Of a stretch of DNA of 64,000 nucleotides, positions 8,473 to 17,023 are shown one piece after another. The stretch's first letter is position 1; every line of letters begins with the position of its first letter. The DNA is from Bacilli bacterium PM5-9 (lineage in GTDB: Bacteria > Bacillota_I > Bacilli_A > JAJDGJ01), in assembly GCA_029893765.1 (NCBI GenBank), contig JARXZD010000002.1, positions 1-64,000 of the forward strand, read 5' to 3'. Position numbers and translations under genes: made by a program. Under the pieces are notes generated by a model. The model saw only the letters and a list, made by a program, of their open reading frames with translations. It had not been told where the DNA came from and did not search any database.

Positions 8473-9061
8473 ACTAATTGTAGCAAGCAATAACCTTAAC
8501 AAAATAAAAGAAATAAAAAAAATATTGGAGCCATTGAATATTGATGTATCATCTTTAAGTGATGTTAATATTGATATTGATGTTGAAGAGACAGGTAGTA
8601 CTTTTAAAGAAAATGCATATATTAAAGCTAAAGAAATTTATGATTTAATAAAATTACCAGTTTTAAGCGATGATTCTGGATTAGAAGTTATTTCATTAAA
8701 TAATGAGCCTGGAATTTATTCTGCAAGGTATGCAGGAGAGCATAAAAATGATGAAGACAATATTGATAAGCTATTAGAAAATGTTAAAGGAGTTAATAAT
8801 CGTGATGCTCGATTTGTTTGTGCTATGGCTTTGATTATTGACAATGATACTGAATATATTGTTGAAGGATATTTAGATGGTGAAATTATTGATGAAAGAA
8901 AAGGTAATAATGGTTTTGGTTATGATCCAATTTTCTATTTAAAAGACTTAGATATGACATTAGCAGAAATTGATGCTAAGAAAAAGAATGAGATTTCTCA
9001 TCGTTCAAATGCTTTAAAACAAATTTATGATATTATAAAGGAGCAAACGCTATGCCAATAA
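8465..9061 (+). CDS. rdgB: XTP/dITP diphosphatase (RdgB/HAM1 family)
   Basis: House-cleaning NTPase of 198 residues that hydrolyses dITP, XTP and ITP to monophosphates, keeping deaminated purines out of DNA and RNA. It starts with the family motif VASNNLNKIKEIKKIL. It has LSDDSGLEV, ETGSTFKENAYIKA, NNGFGYDPIF and ISHRSNALK, all hallmarks of HAM1 enzymes. It starts with GTG inside the end of citC and overlaps trmL by 10 nt, so the three genes form a tightly coupled unit. Confidence 0.95.
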   Translation: MNKLIVASNNLNKIKEIKKILEPLNIDVSSLSDVNIDIDVEETGSTFKENAYIKAKEIYDLIKLPVLSDDSGLEVISLNNEPGIYSARYAGEHKNDEDNIDKLLENVKGVNNRDARFVCAMALIIDNDTEYIVEGYLDGEIIDERKGNNGFGYDPIFYLKDLDMTLAEIDAKKKNEISHRSNALKQIYDIIKEQTLCQ

Positions 9062-9564
9062 ATGTTGTTTTGTATGAACCAGAAATACCACAAAATACTG
9101 GTAATATTATTAGAACATGTGTTGCAACTAACACTAAGCTACATTTAATTGAGCCACTTGGTTTTGATTTATATAAAAAAGATGTAAGAAGATCAACGGC
9201 TAATCATTTAGATGGACTGGATTTTGAGTTATATAGTAATTTTAATGATTTTAAAGAAAAAAATAAAGGTACTTATTACTTTCTTACTAGATATGGAAAA
9301 AAACCACATAGTAATTTTGATTACAGTAATGTTGAGGAAAATATTTACTTAATTTTTGGAAAAGAGAGTAGTGGTATTCCTTACGATATTTTAAAAGAAA
9401 ACTTAGATACTTGTTTAAGAATTCCAATGTCTAAAAATGCTCGTAGTTTAAACTTATCAAATTGTGTTAGTATTTTAGTATATGAAGTATTAAGACAACA
9501 AGATTATTTTGGATTAAGTATGGTTGAAGTTCAAAAGGGTGAAGATTTTTTAGAAAAGCAATAA
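9052..9564 (+). CDS. trmL: tRNA (cytidine(34)-2'-O)-methyltransferase
   Basis: SPOUT-superfamily SAM-dependent methyltransferase of 170 residues. It acts on the wobble base of tRNA-Leu isoacceptors. Motifs are LYEPEIPQNTGNIIRTC at the N-terminus, FGKESSGIP (SAM-binding loop) in the middle, and RIPMSKNARSLNLSNCVSI forming the C-terminal trefoil knot. The length equals that of single-domain TrmL/YibK proteins. The Shine-Dalgarno AAAGGAG lies inside the end of rdgB. Confidence 0.94.
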   Translation: MPINVVLYEPEIPQNTGNIIRTCVATNTKLHLIEPLGFDLYKKDVRRSTANHLDGLDFELYSNFNDFKEKNKGTYYFLTRYGKKPHSNFDYSNVEENIYLIFGKESSGIPYDILKENLDTCLRIPMSKNARSLNLSNCVSILVYEVLRQQDYFGLSMVEVQKGEDFLEKQ

Positions 9565-9584
9565 ATATAAATTAGAATTCAAAC

Positions 9585-9612
9585 TAAAAAAACACATTTA
9601 AGTGTTTTTTTT
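9585..9612. terminator. Bidirectional terminator between trmL and folD
   Basis: AAAAAACAC, loop ATTTAA, GTGTTTTTT. The A-run and T-run make it usable in both directions between convergent genes. Confidence 0.8.
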
Positions 9613-10450
9613 ATTTCTCTTGAATTAATTTTGCTTTATAAACTTGTTTTGCTAAAATCATAGTTGTTATTGAACCAATTCCACCTGGAACTGGAGTAAT
9701 ATATTTTGTTTTATCAACAACATTTTCAAAATCAACATCACCATAAATTTTACCATTATCGACATTAATACCAACATCAATAACAATCGCACCATTTTTA
9801 ACATGTTCATTTTTTATTAAGTGTTTTACACCAGCAGCAGCAACTATTACATCAGCATTAGAGCATTCTTTGACAAGGTCTTTAGTTAAAGTTCGACATG
9901 TAGTTACAGTCGCCTTACGATTTAACATTAATACAGATAATGGACGTCCAACAGCCATTCCTGCTCCAACAATTGTTACATTTAAACCACCCAAATCAAT
10001 TTTTAGATAATCAATAACTTCCATTACTGCTTGAGGAGTACAAGGTACAAAACCAAAATCATCAGAAGTAAATAGTCTTGCGATATTTGTATATGACATT
10101 CCATCAATATCTTTATTATGATCAATTAACTGTGCTATGGTATCAGCATCAATTTGATCAGGAAGTGGTCTTAAAATAATAATACCATTAATTTCACTAT
10201 CATGATTAAGGTTTTTAATGGTTGTTACAAAATCATCGTGTGATACCATTTTATCAAATGTTTTTAATTCAGTATCAATACCGATTTCCTTAAATTTTTT
10301 AACAATTGATTTTTCATAAGTTATATCATCACCATGATCACCAACTCTTACAATAGCAACCTTAGCCTCTTTATTTTTTAATTGACTTTTATACTTATCA
10401 ATTTCTTTAGTTATTTTTAATGCAATATCTTTTCCTTTTACAATATTCAT
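9611..10450 (-). CDS. folD: Methylenetetrahydrofolate dehydrogenase/cyclohydrolase, variant FolD
   Basis: FolD-family protein of 279 residues interconverting methylene-, methenyl- and 10-formyl-THF. The NAD(P)-binding half is clear (VGAGMAVGRPLSVLM, then the C-terminal PVPGGIGSITTMIL). In the catalytic half the usual Y-x3-K motif reads Y45-E-K-S-I49, so the key Lys is Ile. The usual Q-L-P-L-P reads R94-P-L-P, while the Asp of KDIDG is kept. This matches a variant FolD group of Firmicutes and may mean weak or absent cyclohydrolase activity. The start at 10450 (GGGGGAAT upstream) is preferred to an extension to 10468. Confidence 0.88.
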   Translation of the reverse strand: MNIVKGKDIALKITKEIDKYKSQLKNKEAKVAIVRVGDHGDDITYEKSIVKKFKEIGIDTELKTFDKMVSHDDFVTTIKNLNHDSEINGIIILRPLPDQIDADTIAQLIDHNKDIDGMSYTNIARLFTSDDFGFVPCTPQAVMEVIDYLKIDLGGLNVTIVGAGMAVGRPLSVLMLNRKATVTTCRTLTKDLVKECSNADVIVAAAGVKHLIKNEHVKNGAIVIDVGINVDNGKIYGDVDFENVVDKTKYITPVPGGIGSITTMILAKQVYKAKLIQEK

Positions 10451-10525
10451 TTTATTCCCCCTATACAATCATTATTTTACCATTTTTTTAATGAAATTTA
10501 AACAAAAACTTAATTATGTACTTAT

Positions 10526-10552
10526 TTAGCACTTTGCTTGTTAGAGTGCTAA
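10526..10552 (+). promoter_or_regulatory. CIRCE operator (HrcA binding site) upstream of clpB
   Basis: Left arm TTAGCACTT (10526-10534), 9-bp spacer, right arm GAGTGCTAA (10544-10552). This matches the CIRCE consensus (TTAGCACTC-N9-GAGTGCTAA) with one mismatch. It overlaps the -35 box of the clpB promoter, the arrangement expected for HrcA repression. Confidence 0.95.
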
Positions 10553-10566
10553 AAGTATAGTATAAT
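10538..10566 (+). promoter_or_regulatory. Promoter of clpB
   Basis: TTGTTA (10538-10543), 17 bp, TATAAT (10561-10566). The -35 and spacer are inside the CIRCE element. Confidence 0.88.
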
Positions 10567-10598
10567 TATATTGGATTAAAAAGAGTGGAGGAGATAAT

Positions 10599-13163
10599 AT
10601 GAATCCAGAAATTTTTACGAATAAAGTTAATGAAGCATTAATGAATGCAAATGCATTAGCAATTGAAAATAAGAATCTAAATATTGATACTACACATTTG
10701 ATTTGTGCTATTCTAAATGATAAAGAATCATTTGTATATCGAGTTTTAGATAATCTTAATGTAAACAAAGAAGAGTTTAGAAGTGAAATGAATAGCTTAT
10801 TAAAAAGTGAAACAACATCAAGTAACTTAGTTGATCAACTTTCAGTAAGTACGAATTTAAATAGCTTGCTATTAAGAGCAGAAAAAATTATGAAAAAAAT
10901 GAATGATGAATACCTTTCAATCGAACACATTTTTTTAGCTTTTGTTGATGAAAGTGATAATCGCTTTAAACCAGTGTTAAAACGTTATAACTTAACAAAA
11001 AATAATGTTAAAACTGCTATTGATGAAATTAGAAAAAATCGTAATGTTACAAGCAAAGACCCTGAGGCTAATTATGATGCATTAATTAAATATGGAAGAA
11101 ACTTAGTTGAGGATGTAAAAGAAAACAAAATTGACCCTGTAATTGGCCGTGATGAAGAAATAAGACGAGTAATTAGAATTTTATCAAGAAAGACAAAAAA
11201 TAATCCAGTATTAATTGGTGAGCCTGGTGTTGGTAAAACAGCAATCGTAGAAGGTTTAGCTCAAAGAATTGTACGACAAGATGTTCCAGAGGGATTAAAA
11301 GATAAAATAATTTTTGAATTAGATATGGGAGCATTAATTGCTGGTGCAAAATATCGTGGTGAGTTTGAAGAAAGATTAAAAGCTGTTTTAGCAGAGATTA
11401 AAGAGTCTAATGGACAAATCATTTTATTTATTGATGAAATACATACGCTTGTTGGTGCTGGAAAAACAGATGGTGCAATGGATGCATCAAACTTGTTAAA
11501 ACCAATGCTTGCAAGAGGTGAGTTACACTGTGTTGGAGCAACAACAATTTCTGAATATCAAAAGTATATTGAAAAAGATCCTGCCTTAGAAAGAAGATTT
11601 CAAAAAGTTAAAGTTGATGAACCTACTTTAGAAGATAGTGTTTCAATTTTAAGAGGTTTAAAAGAACGTTTTGAAATTCATCATGGTGTTAAAATTGATG
11701 ATGAAGCAATAATTGCAGCAGTTAAATTATCAAAAAGATATATCACTGATCGTTTTTTACCAGATAAAGCAATTGATTTAATTGATGAAGCTTGTGCTAC
11801 AATTAGAACTGAAATTGATTCAATGCCTGCTGAACTTGATGAGTTAACAAGGCGTATTAGACAATTAGAAATTGAAGAAACATCATTGAAAAAAGAAAAA
11901 AATAAGAAAACTAAAGAAAGATTGTCAAATATTCAAAGAGAACTTGCTAATTTACGTGAATATGAAGAAGAAATGAAAGCTAAATGGCTACAAGAAAAAG
12001 ATGAGATATCGCAAATTCAAAAAATTAAAGAAGAATTAGATAAAGCGAAACATGATTTAGAACAAGCTAAATCAAATGCTCAGCTTGAAGATGCTGCTCG
12101 TTTACAATATGGTACTATTCCAGAACTTGAAAAAAAATTAGCTGCTAATGAAGTATTAGAAATTTCAGCAGAAGATCGTTTATTAAGTGAATCAGTTAGT
12201 GAAGATGAAGTTGCCCAAATTGTTTCAAATTGGACAAGTATACCTGTTTCTAAATTAATTAAAAAAGATCGTGAAAAAATACTATCGCTTGAAGATAATT
12301 TAAAATCAATGGTTTTTGGTCAAGATGAAGCTATTGAAAAAATATCAGATGCTATTATTAGATCGCGTGCTAAAATTCAAGATCCTAATCGTCCTATTGG
12401 TTCATTCATGTTTTTAGGACCTACAGGAGTGGGTAAAACAGAAATTGCTAAATCTTTAGCTTTAGAGCTATTTGATAGTAAAAACCAAATAGTGAGAATA
12501 GATATGAGTGAATACATGGAAAAACATAGTGTTTCACGTTTAGTAGGAGCACCACCAGGATATGTTGGTTTTGAAGATGGTGGTCAATTAACGAATGCTA
12601 TTTTAAGAAAACCATATTCTATTGTCTTATTAGATGAGATTGAAAAAGCTCATAAAGATGTATTCAATATACTATTACAAATACTTGATGATGGACAATT
12701 AACTGATTCAAAAGGTCGATTAGTTGATTTTAAAAATACAATTATCATTATGACATCAAACCTTGGTTCAGAATATATGTTAAATCATGATGATGATACA
12801 CCTAAAAAAGTTGATGAATTGATAAAAAATTATTTTAGACCAGAATTTTTAAATAGAATTGATGAGGTTATTACTTTTAATGCTTTATCAAAAGACTTAG
12901 TTAAAAATATTGTCAACAAGTTTATTGAAGAAGTGTCATTAAGGTTAAAAGAAGATAATATTACGCTAAAATTGTCTGAAAAAGCAATGGATAAAGTTAT
13001 AGAATATGGATTTGATGCAGCGTATGGTGCAAGACCATTAAAACGATACATTCAAAAACATATTGAAACATTAATTGCAAAAGAAATTTTAAAAGATAAT
13101 ATTATGCCAAATGAAGATATTATTGTTGATTATGATAATGATTTCATTATAAAAAAGCTCTAG
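10599..13163 (+). CDS. clpB: ATP-dependent disaggregase ClpB
   Basis: Hsp100 chaperone of 854 residues that, with DnaK, extracts polypeptides from aggregates. Domains in order: N-terminal Clp repeat domain (1-145), AAA-1 with Walker [10 protein letters not shown] near residue 207 and Walker [10 protein letters not shown], the coiled-coil M domain (about 400-525) that separates ClpB from ClpC/A, and AAA-2 with Walker [10 protein letters not shown] near 608 and [10 protein letters not shown]. The D2-small domain ends the protein. It is monocistronic under CIRCE control, as in mollicutes; no CtsR or mcsA/B genes are adjacent. Confidence 0.97.
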   Translation: MNPEIFTNKVNEALMNANALAIENKNLNIDTTHLICAILNDKESFVYRVLDNLNVNKEEFRSEMNSLLKSETTSSNLVDQLSVSTNLNSLLLRAEKIMKKMNDEYLSIEHIFLAFVDESDNRFKPVLKRYNLTKNNVKTAIDEIRKNRNVTSKDPEANYDALIKYGRNLVEDVKENKIDPVIGRDEEIRRVIRILSRKTKNNPVLIGEPGVGKTAIVEGLAQRIVRQDVPEGLKDKIIFELDMGALIAGAKYRGEFEERLKAVLAEIKESNGQIILFIDEIHTLVGAGKTDGAMDASNLLKPMLARGELHCVGATTISEYQKYIEKDPALERRFQKVKVDEPTLEDSVSILRGLKERFEIHHGVKIDDEAIIAAVKLSKRYITDRFLPDKAIDLIDEACATIRTEIDSMPAELDELTRRIRQLEIEETSLKKEKNKKTKERLSNIQRELANLREYEEEMKAKWLQEKDEISQIQKIKEELDKAKHDLEQAKSNAQLEDAARLQYGTIPELEKKLAANEVLEISAEDRLLSESVSEDEVAQIVSNWTSIPVSKLIKKDREKILSLEDNLKSMVFGQDEAIEKISDAIIRSRAKIQDPNRPIGSFMFLGPTGVGKTEIAKSLALELFDSKNQIVRIDMSEYMEKHSVSRLVGAPPGYVGFEDGGQLTNAILRKPYSIVLLDEIEKAHKDVFNILLQILDDGQLTDSKGRLVDFKNTIIIMTSNLGSEYMLNHDDDTPKKVDELIKNYFRPEFLNRIDEVITFNALSKDLVKNIVNKFIEEVSLRLKEDNITLKLSEKAMDKVIEYGFDAAYGARPLKRYIQKHIETLIAKEILKDNIMPNEDIIVDYDNDFIIKKL

Positions 13164-13182
13164 TTTAAACTAGGGCTTTTAT
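13151..13182. terminator. Bidirectional terminator between clpB and ktrA
   Basis: AAAAGC-T-CTAG, loop TTTAAA, CTAG-G-GCTTTT. It contains the clpB stop codon and touches the ktrA stop codon on the other strand. Confidence 0.85.
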
Positions 13183-13847
13183 AGTATTTGTTCAAAATTA
13201 TTTAATGCGCCATCTTCACCAATTACTATTAGTGAATCATTATCACCAATTATAGTGTTACTATCAGGAATTATAACTTCATCATCACGTTTGATAGCTG
13301 CAATTGTAACATTGAATTTTCTTTTTATATCAAGGTCTTTTATATTGTGACCAGATAAGCTAGTTTTGTTTGGAAATGTTTCAATAATGCTGTATTTTTT
13401 TCCAATCAAAGAAACGTAATCAGCAACTATTGGTACTGTAATTGTTAAGGCAACCTTATGTCCCATTTCATGTTCTGGCATAATGATATTACCAGGAGCA
13501 ATGCCAAGTTTTAAAAGTGCTGATTTATGTTGGAAATTGCTTGCTTTAACAGTGATGTTATTTACTCCCATATCTTTTAAAAGTAAAGTTGTTATAATAC
13601 TTGATTCAATACTAGAACCAATCGCAACTACGACATGATCAAAGTTATTAACACCAAGTTGCTCTAATACTTCTTCATTACGAGTATCACACACTTTTGC
13701 ATATTCTGCTCGTCTTGAAAATTTATTTATTCTTTGTTCTGACATATCAACAACTGTTACTCTTTGTTTTTTTTCTAGTAATGTTTCAACAATTGAACTA
13801 CCAAATCTTCCTAAACCAATTACTAAAACATCTTTTGTTTTTATCAT
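13179..13847 (-). CDS. ktrA: Potassium uptake regulatory subunit KtrA (RCK protein)
   Basis: Cytosolic gating-ring subunit of the Ktr K+ uptake system, 222 residues. The N-terminal RCK_N Rossmann domain has GLGRFGSSIVE and an acidic VVDMSE strand end for NAD(H)/ATP binding. The C-terminal RCK_C domain (about 135-222) is the usual di-nucleotide-binding module, c-di-AMP in B. subtilis. ATG 13847 follows AGGAGTG; an upstream in-frame ATG at 13865 has no Shine-Dalgarno. It is divergent from ktrB instead of forming the usual ktrAB operon. Confidence 0.94.
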   Translation of the reverse strand: MIKTKDVLVIGLGRFGSSIVETLLEKKQRVTVVDMSEQRINKFSRRAEYAKVCDTRNEEVLEQLGVNNFDHVVVAIGSSIESSIITTLLLKDMGVNNITVKASNFQHKSALLKLGIAPGNIIMPEHEMGHKVALTITVPIVADYVSLIGKKYSIIETFPNKTSLSGHNIKDLDIKRKFNVTIAAIKRDDEVIIPDSNTIIGDNDSLIVIGEDGALNNFEQIL

Positions 13848-13870
13848 AAAATTCACTCCTATCATGGATA

Positions 13871-13898
13871 ATTATACTACTTTTATTTTTGAAATCAA
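13871..13898 (-). promoter_or_regulatory. Promoter of ktrA
   Basis: On the minus strand, TTGATT, 16 bp, TATAAT (complement of 13871-13876). Confidence 0.7.
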
Positions 13899-13928
13899 CC
13901 ATAACTTTTTATCAAATAAAAATTATTT

Positions 13929-13957
13929 AAAATTGTTATCTAAACATAACAAATTTT
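13929..13957. repeat. Inverted repeat in the ktrA/ktrB intergenic region
   Basis: TTGTTAT and ATAACAA arms (7 bp, perfect) extend after a one-base bulge by AAAATT/AATTTT. The repeat lies upstream of both divergent ktr promoters and could be an operator, or merely an AT-rich coincidence. Confidence 0.4.
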
Positions 13958-13982
13958 GATAGAAATTCTTATTATTAGGTTG

Positions 13983-14011
13983 TTTACTTAATCAATTTAA
14001 CATGGTAGAAT
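13983..14011 (+). promoter_or_regulatory. Promoter of ktrB
   Basis: TTTACT (13983-13988), 17 bp, TAGAAT (14006-14011), with a TG one base before the -10 (extended -10). Confidence 0.6.
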
Positions 14012-14050
14012 TATATAGCAATTATTCATTTGAATAAAGGGGATTTGATT

Positions 14051-15427
14051 ATGAAAAAATTTAAATTTAATTTTTTTGGAAAAGAAAATAAGAAAATAAA
14101 ATTTAAAAGAAATGTTGCTTATGGTTATATTTTTATGATATTACTAGGTGGCTTTTTATTGTTTTTACCAATTACTCACGCTAATTTCAAAGGGGTTAGT
14201 ATGATTGATGCTTTTTTTGTTTCTGCATCAGCATTTACAGATACAGGTTTAACTCCAATTAAAATAGCCGATACTTTTAATGGTTTTGGACACTTAATAA
14301 TTTTAGCACTTATTCAAATAGGTGGAATTGGTTTAATGACAATGAAAGCAGTTTTATTTTTACTAGTTAATCGTAAAATTTCAACATCAGATCGAATGAT
14401 GATTTATACTGAACAAAAGCAAACTGATCCAAATGGAATGGTAAAACTTATTAAAGATGCTGTTTTAATAATGGTTAGTTTCCAATTTATTTTCACAATA
14501 ATTATTTGTATACATATGGTTGTTAATTATAATTATGGTTTCTTAGATGGGTTATGGTTTTCATATTTTCATACAACAGCAGCCATTACTAATGCTGGGT
14601 TTGATTTAACTGGTAGTAGTTTAATGCCTTTTGCAAATGACTATTTATTCCAAACATATATAATGTTTTTAATTGTTGTCGGTGGTTTAGGTTTTCCAGT
14701 TTTAGTTGATATTAAAAGATTTTTAATTGCAAAAAGAAATAAAGATGTTTTTAGATTTTCACTATTCTCAAAGATAAGTTTATTTACATACTTTGTTGTT
14801 GGAATAGTTGGTTTTATATCTATATTGATATTAGATAGTAAGTTTATATTTATTGAAAACGAAGGATTAAAAGGAATTTATTATGCTTTATTTCAAACCA
14901 TTTCATCAAGAAGTGGGGGATTATCTACAATGAACTTAAATGAGTTTAGCACAGGGACTAAAATGGTTTTAACTGCACTGATGTTTATTGGTGCTGCACC
15001 AGCTTCTACTGGTGGCGGTATTAGAACAACAACTCTTGCTTTAATTTTTCTATATTTAAAAACTTATGCATCAAATAAAACAGATGTTGAAGCATTTAAT
15101 AGAAGAATTCCTCAAAAAACAATTTTTGATGCTTATGTAAGTATCTGTGTTGCTGTTTTTATGGTTTTTGCAGCCTCACTATTCATTATCTCTTTTAATA
15201 CTAAATTACCTATTATGCCGATAATATTTGAAGTATCATCTGCTTTTGGTACGACTGGTCTTTCACTTGGGATAACTCCATTCTTAGATTCAATATCTAA
15301 AATTATTATTGCAGTGTTAATGGTTATTGGACAATTAGGTATTACAAATGCAATGATTATCCTTGCTAAAAATAAAGAAGATTCAAATTTAATAAGATTA
15401 CCTGAAGAAAACATTGCTATTGGTTAA
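14051..15427 (+). CDS. ktrB: Potassium uptake transmembrane subunit KtrB (TrkH family)
   Basis: K+-translocating membrane subunit, 458 residues with about eight to ten hydrophobic segments. The four P-loop repeats of the TrkH/KtrB superfamily, each with its selectivity-filter Gly, are visible as FTDTGLT, ITNAGFD, SSRSGGLST and FGTTGLS. The ATG at 14051 is chosen over a TTG at 14030 because AAAGGGGAT precedes it. With KtrA it would form a KtrAB importer whose genes are here head-to-head, 203 bp apart. Confidence 0.95.
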   Translation: MKKFKFNFFGKENKKIKFKRNVAYGYIFMILLGGFLLFLPITHANFKGVSMIDAFFVSASAFTDTGLTPIKIADTFNGFGHLIILALIQIGGIGLMTMKAVLFLLVNRKISTSDRMMIYTEQKQTDPNGMVKLIKDAVLIMVSFQFIFTIIICIHMVVNYNYGFLDGLWFSYFHTTAAITNAGFDLTGSSLMPFANDYLFQTYIMFLIVVGGLGFPVLVDIKRFLIAKRNKDVFRFSLFSKISLFTYFVVGIVGFISILILDSKFIFIENEGLKGIYYALFQTISSRSGGLSTMNLNEFSTGTKMVLTALMFIGAAPASTGGGIRTTTLALIFLYLKTYASNKTDVEAFNRRIPQKTIFDAYVSICVAVFMVFAASLFIISFNTKLPIMPIIFEVSSAFGTTGLSLGITPFLDSISKIIIAVLMVIGQLGITNAMIILAKNKEDSNLIRLPEENIAIG

Positions 15428-15485
15428 TTATTTAATAATTTGTGTTTAATTTTTGTAAACTATATGTAAAATTAATGTCTGTCGA

Positions 15486-15513
15486 TTGTTATATTAATTA
15501 TATTTGCTATAAT
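15486..15513 (+). promoter_or_regulatory. Promoter of dps
   Basis: TTGTTA (15486-15491), 16 bp, TATAAT (15508-15513), with TGC directly upstream of the -10 (extended -10). No clear PerR or Fur box was recognised. Confidence 0.72.
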
Positions 15514-15546
15514 TAAGGTATCAAAAGAAAAGAGAGGTATATTAAA

Positions 15547-15981
15547 ATGAAAGAGATTAATTTATTACAAACATTATTGGCAGATTTGATGAAGTTAAAT
15601 GTTAACTTACATAACATGCACTGGAATGTCGTAGGGTATGATTTTGCTGAATACCATGAATTGACTGAAGATTTCTATAATGATGTTTTTGAAAAATACG
15701 ATGATATTGCAGAAATCTTAAAAACTAGAGATGTTTATCCAGTGAGTTCTTTAAAAGAATATGATGAATTATCAAAAATTAAAGATTATGAAGTAAAGGA
15801 TTACACTAAAGAAGAAATAACTAAAAATCTTAAAGAAATCTACGAATATCTAATTGCTTCATTTAAAGAAATTAGAGAAGAAGCTGATGATAATGATAAC
15901 TATGTTTTAGTTGCTACTATGGAAGATTATATTGGTGATTACTCTAAAAAGTTATGGATGATCAATTCTAGATTAAAATAA
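15547..15981 (+). CDS. dps: Dps family ferritin-like DNA-protection protein
   Basis: A 144-residue four-helix protein. The ferroxidase signature of Dps/miniferritins is present near residues 20-55: NLHNMHWNVVG, a second His in YHELTEDFYND, then YDDIAEIL. Dodecameric Dps oxidises Fe2+ with H2O2, stores ferric iron and limits hydroxyl-radical damage. It has a strong promoter, GAGAGGTAT Shine-Dalgarno and its own terminator, so it is monocistronic. The short, acidic N-terminus lacks the Lys-rich DNA-binding tail of E. coli Dps. Confidence 0.92.
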   Translation: MKEINLLQTLLADLMKLNVNLHNMHWNVVGYDFAEYHELTEDFYNDVFEKYDDIAEILKTRDVYPVSSLKEYDELSKIKDYEVKDYTKEEITKNLKEIYEYLIASFKEIREEADDNDNYVLVATMEDYIGDYSKKLWMINSRLK

Positions 15982-16000
15982 TTAAATAATTAAATAATAA

Positions 16001-16032
16001 AAAAAATATTCCTAATTATTGGGAATATTTTT
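16001..16032. terminator. Bidirectional terminator between dps and the convergent hydrolase gene
   Basis: AATATTCC, loop, GGAATATT, flanked by A and T runs. It contains the stop codon of the minus-strand gene. Confidence 0.8.
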
Positions 16033-17023
16033 CTTTTCTCTTTTCAAATCTTTTTTTAGCATTTTCTTCATTTAAGGTAAATCCAAGATAAGAGCTTTGA
16101 ACAACATTATCCTTAACTTGAACAATACAATTAAAAGTATAATTAAGTTGTCCTTTTCTAACCATTAAATAACGCAAATCATAGTATTTTATTTCAATAA
16201 TATTGTTTTCTCTTTTATGAATATGATAATTATATATTGGTGTAAAATCAATAAATGCTTTAACATTATTATCGTTATGAAGAATTTTTTCTAATTCAGG
16301 TGATAGAACTTCTAATCTTTTTTCATATCTTAATTGAATTATTGTTTTAAAACGAACAACACCCATAAAAAACTTTTTATCATATGTTTCATAAACATAC
16401 TTCCAATTAAATGGTGTAGCTTTTGCTTGTAAAATTAGTCTTTTGTATTTGCCATATTTTTTTATTAATGCTTTTTTTAAAAAGTAATGGTAAATAAAAG
16501 ATATTAATATATATAGACCAATAATAGAATACACACTAAAGAAAGTAAGTAGAATAGGGGTTTTAAAAATAAATATTAATATAAATGAGATAATATGTAA
16601 AAAAATTAGTACCGCATCAAAGGTATAGGTTATTCCAAATGCAATCCATTTTTTTTGAAATGGCCAAAGAAACTGAACACCATAGCCATTTAATAAGTCT
16701 GTAAAAATGTGTAATGAAATACCTAAAGTTGCACATATTAAATAAATAAAATAATTTTCGTTAACACTAAAGTATCCAAATGTACTAATTAATAAAATCC
16801 ATATAAATGCAAAGAATATTGAATGAGATGGTCCACGGTGATTATTTATATAAGCATTTTCACCTTTTAATTTAAAGATAATATCAATATCTGGAAAGAC
16901 ATTAGCAATTATACTAATAGCAACAATACTAGCAGTATTTACTTCAATATTATTGTTTGAAGCAACATTCGCAAGCATTAATCCAGTTGCAACACCCATA
17001 CATACATGACTAGATGAATCCAT
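16016..17023 (-). CDS. Membrane-bound metal-dependent hydrolase, YdjM/YfhP (DUF457) family
   Basis: Integral membrane protein of 335 residues. The N-terminal half has the family's metal-ligand motifs: SSHVCMGVATG, FPDIDIIF, NNHRGPSHS and HIFTDLLNGYG, interleaved with four or five transmembrane helices. The C-terminal 130 residues are a soluble domain. The family (B. subtilis YfhP, E. coli YdjM) is related to phospholipase C-type zinc hydrolases; the substrate is unknown and YdjM is LexA-regulated in E. coli. The ATG at 17023 overlaps the previous stop (TAATG); an in-frame TTG at 17029 is less likely. Confidence 0.83.
   Translation of the reverse strand: MDSSSHVCMGVATGLMLANVASNNNIEVNTASIVAISIIANVFPDIDIIFKLKGENAYINNHRGPSHSIFFAFIWILLISTFGYFSVNENYFIYLICATLGISLHIFTDLLNGYGVQFLWPFQKKWIAFGITYTFDAVLIFLHIISFILIFIFKTPILLTFFSVYSIIGLYILISFIYHYFLKKALIKKYGKYKRLILQAKATPFNWKYVYETYDKKFFMGVVRFKTIIQLRYEKRLEVLSPELEKILHNDNNVKAFIDFTPIYNYHIHKRENNIIEIKYYDLRYLMVRKGQLNYTFNCIVQVKDNVVQSSYLGFTLNEENAKKRFEKRKEKYSQ

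Noticed and set aside
15428-15546. PerR or Fur box at the dps promoter
   Set aside because: AT-rich imperfect repeats occur but none fits the TTATAATNATTATAA or Fur consensus well enough.
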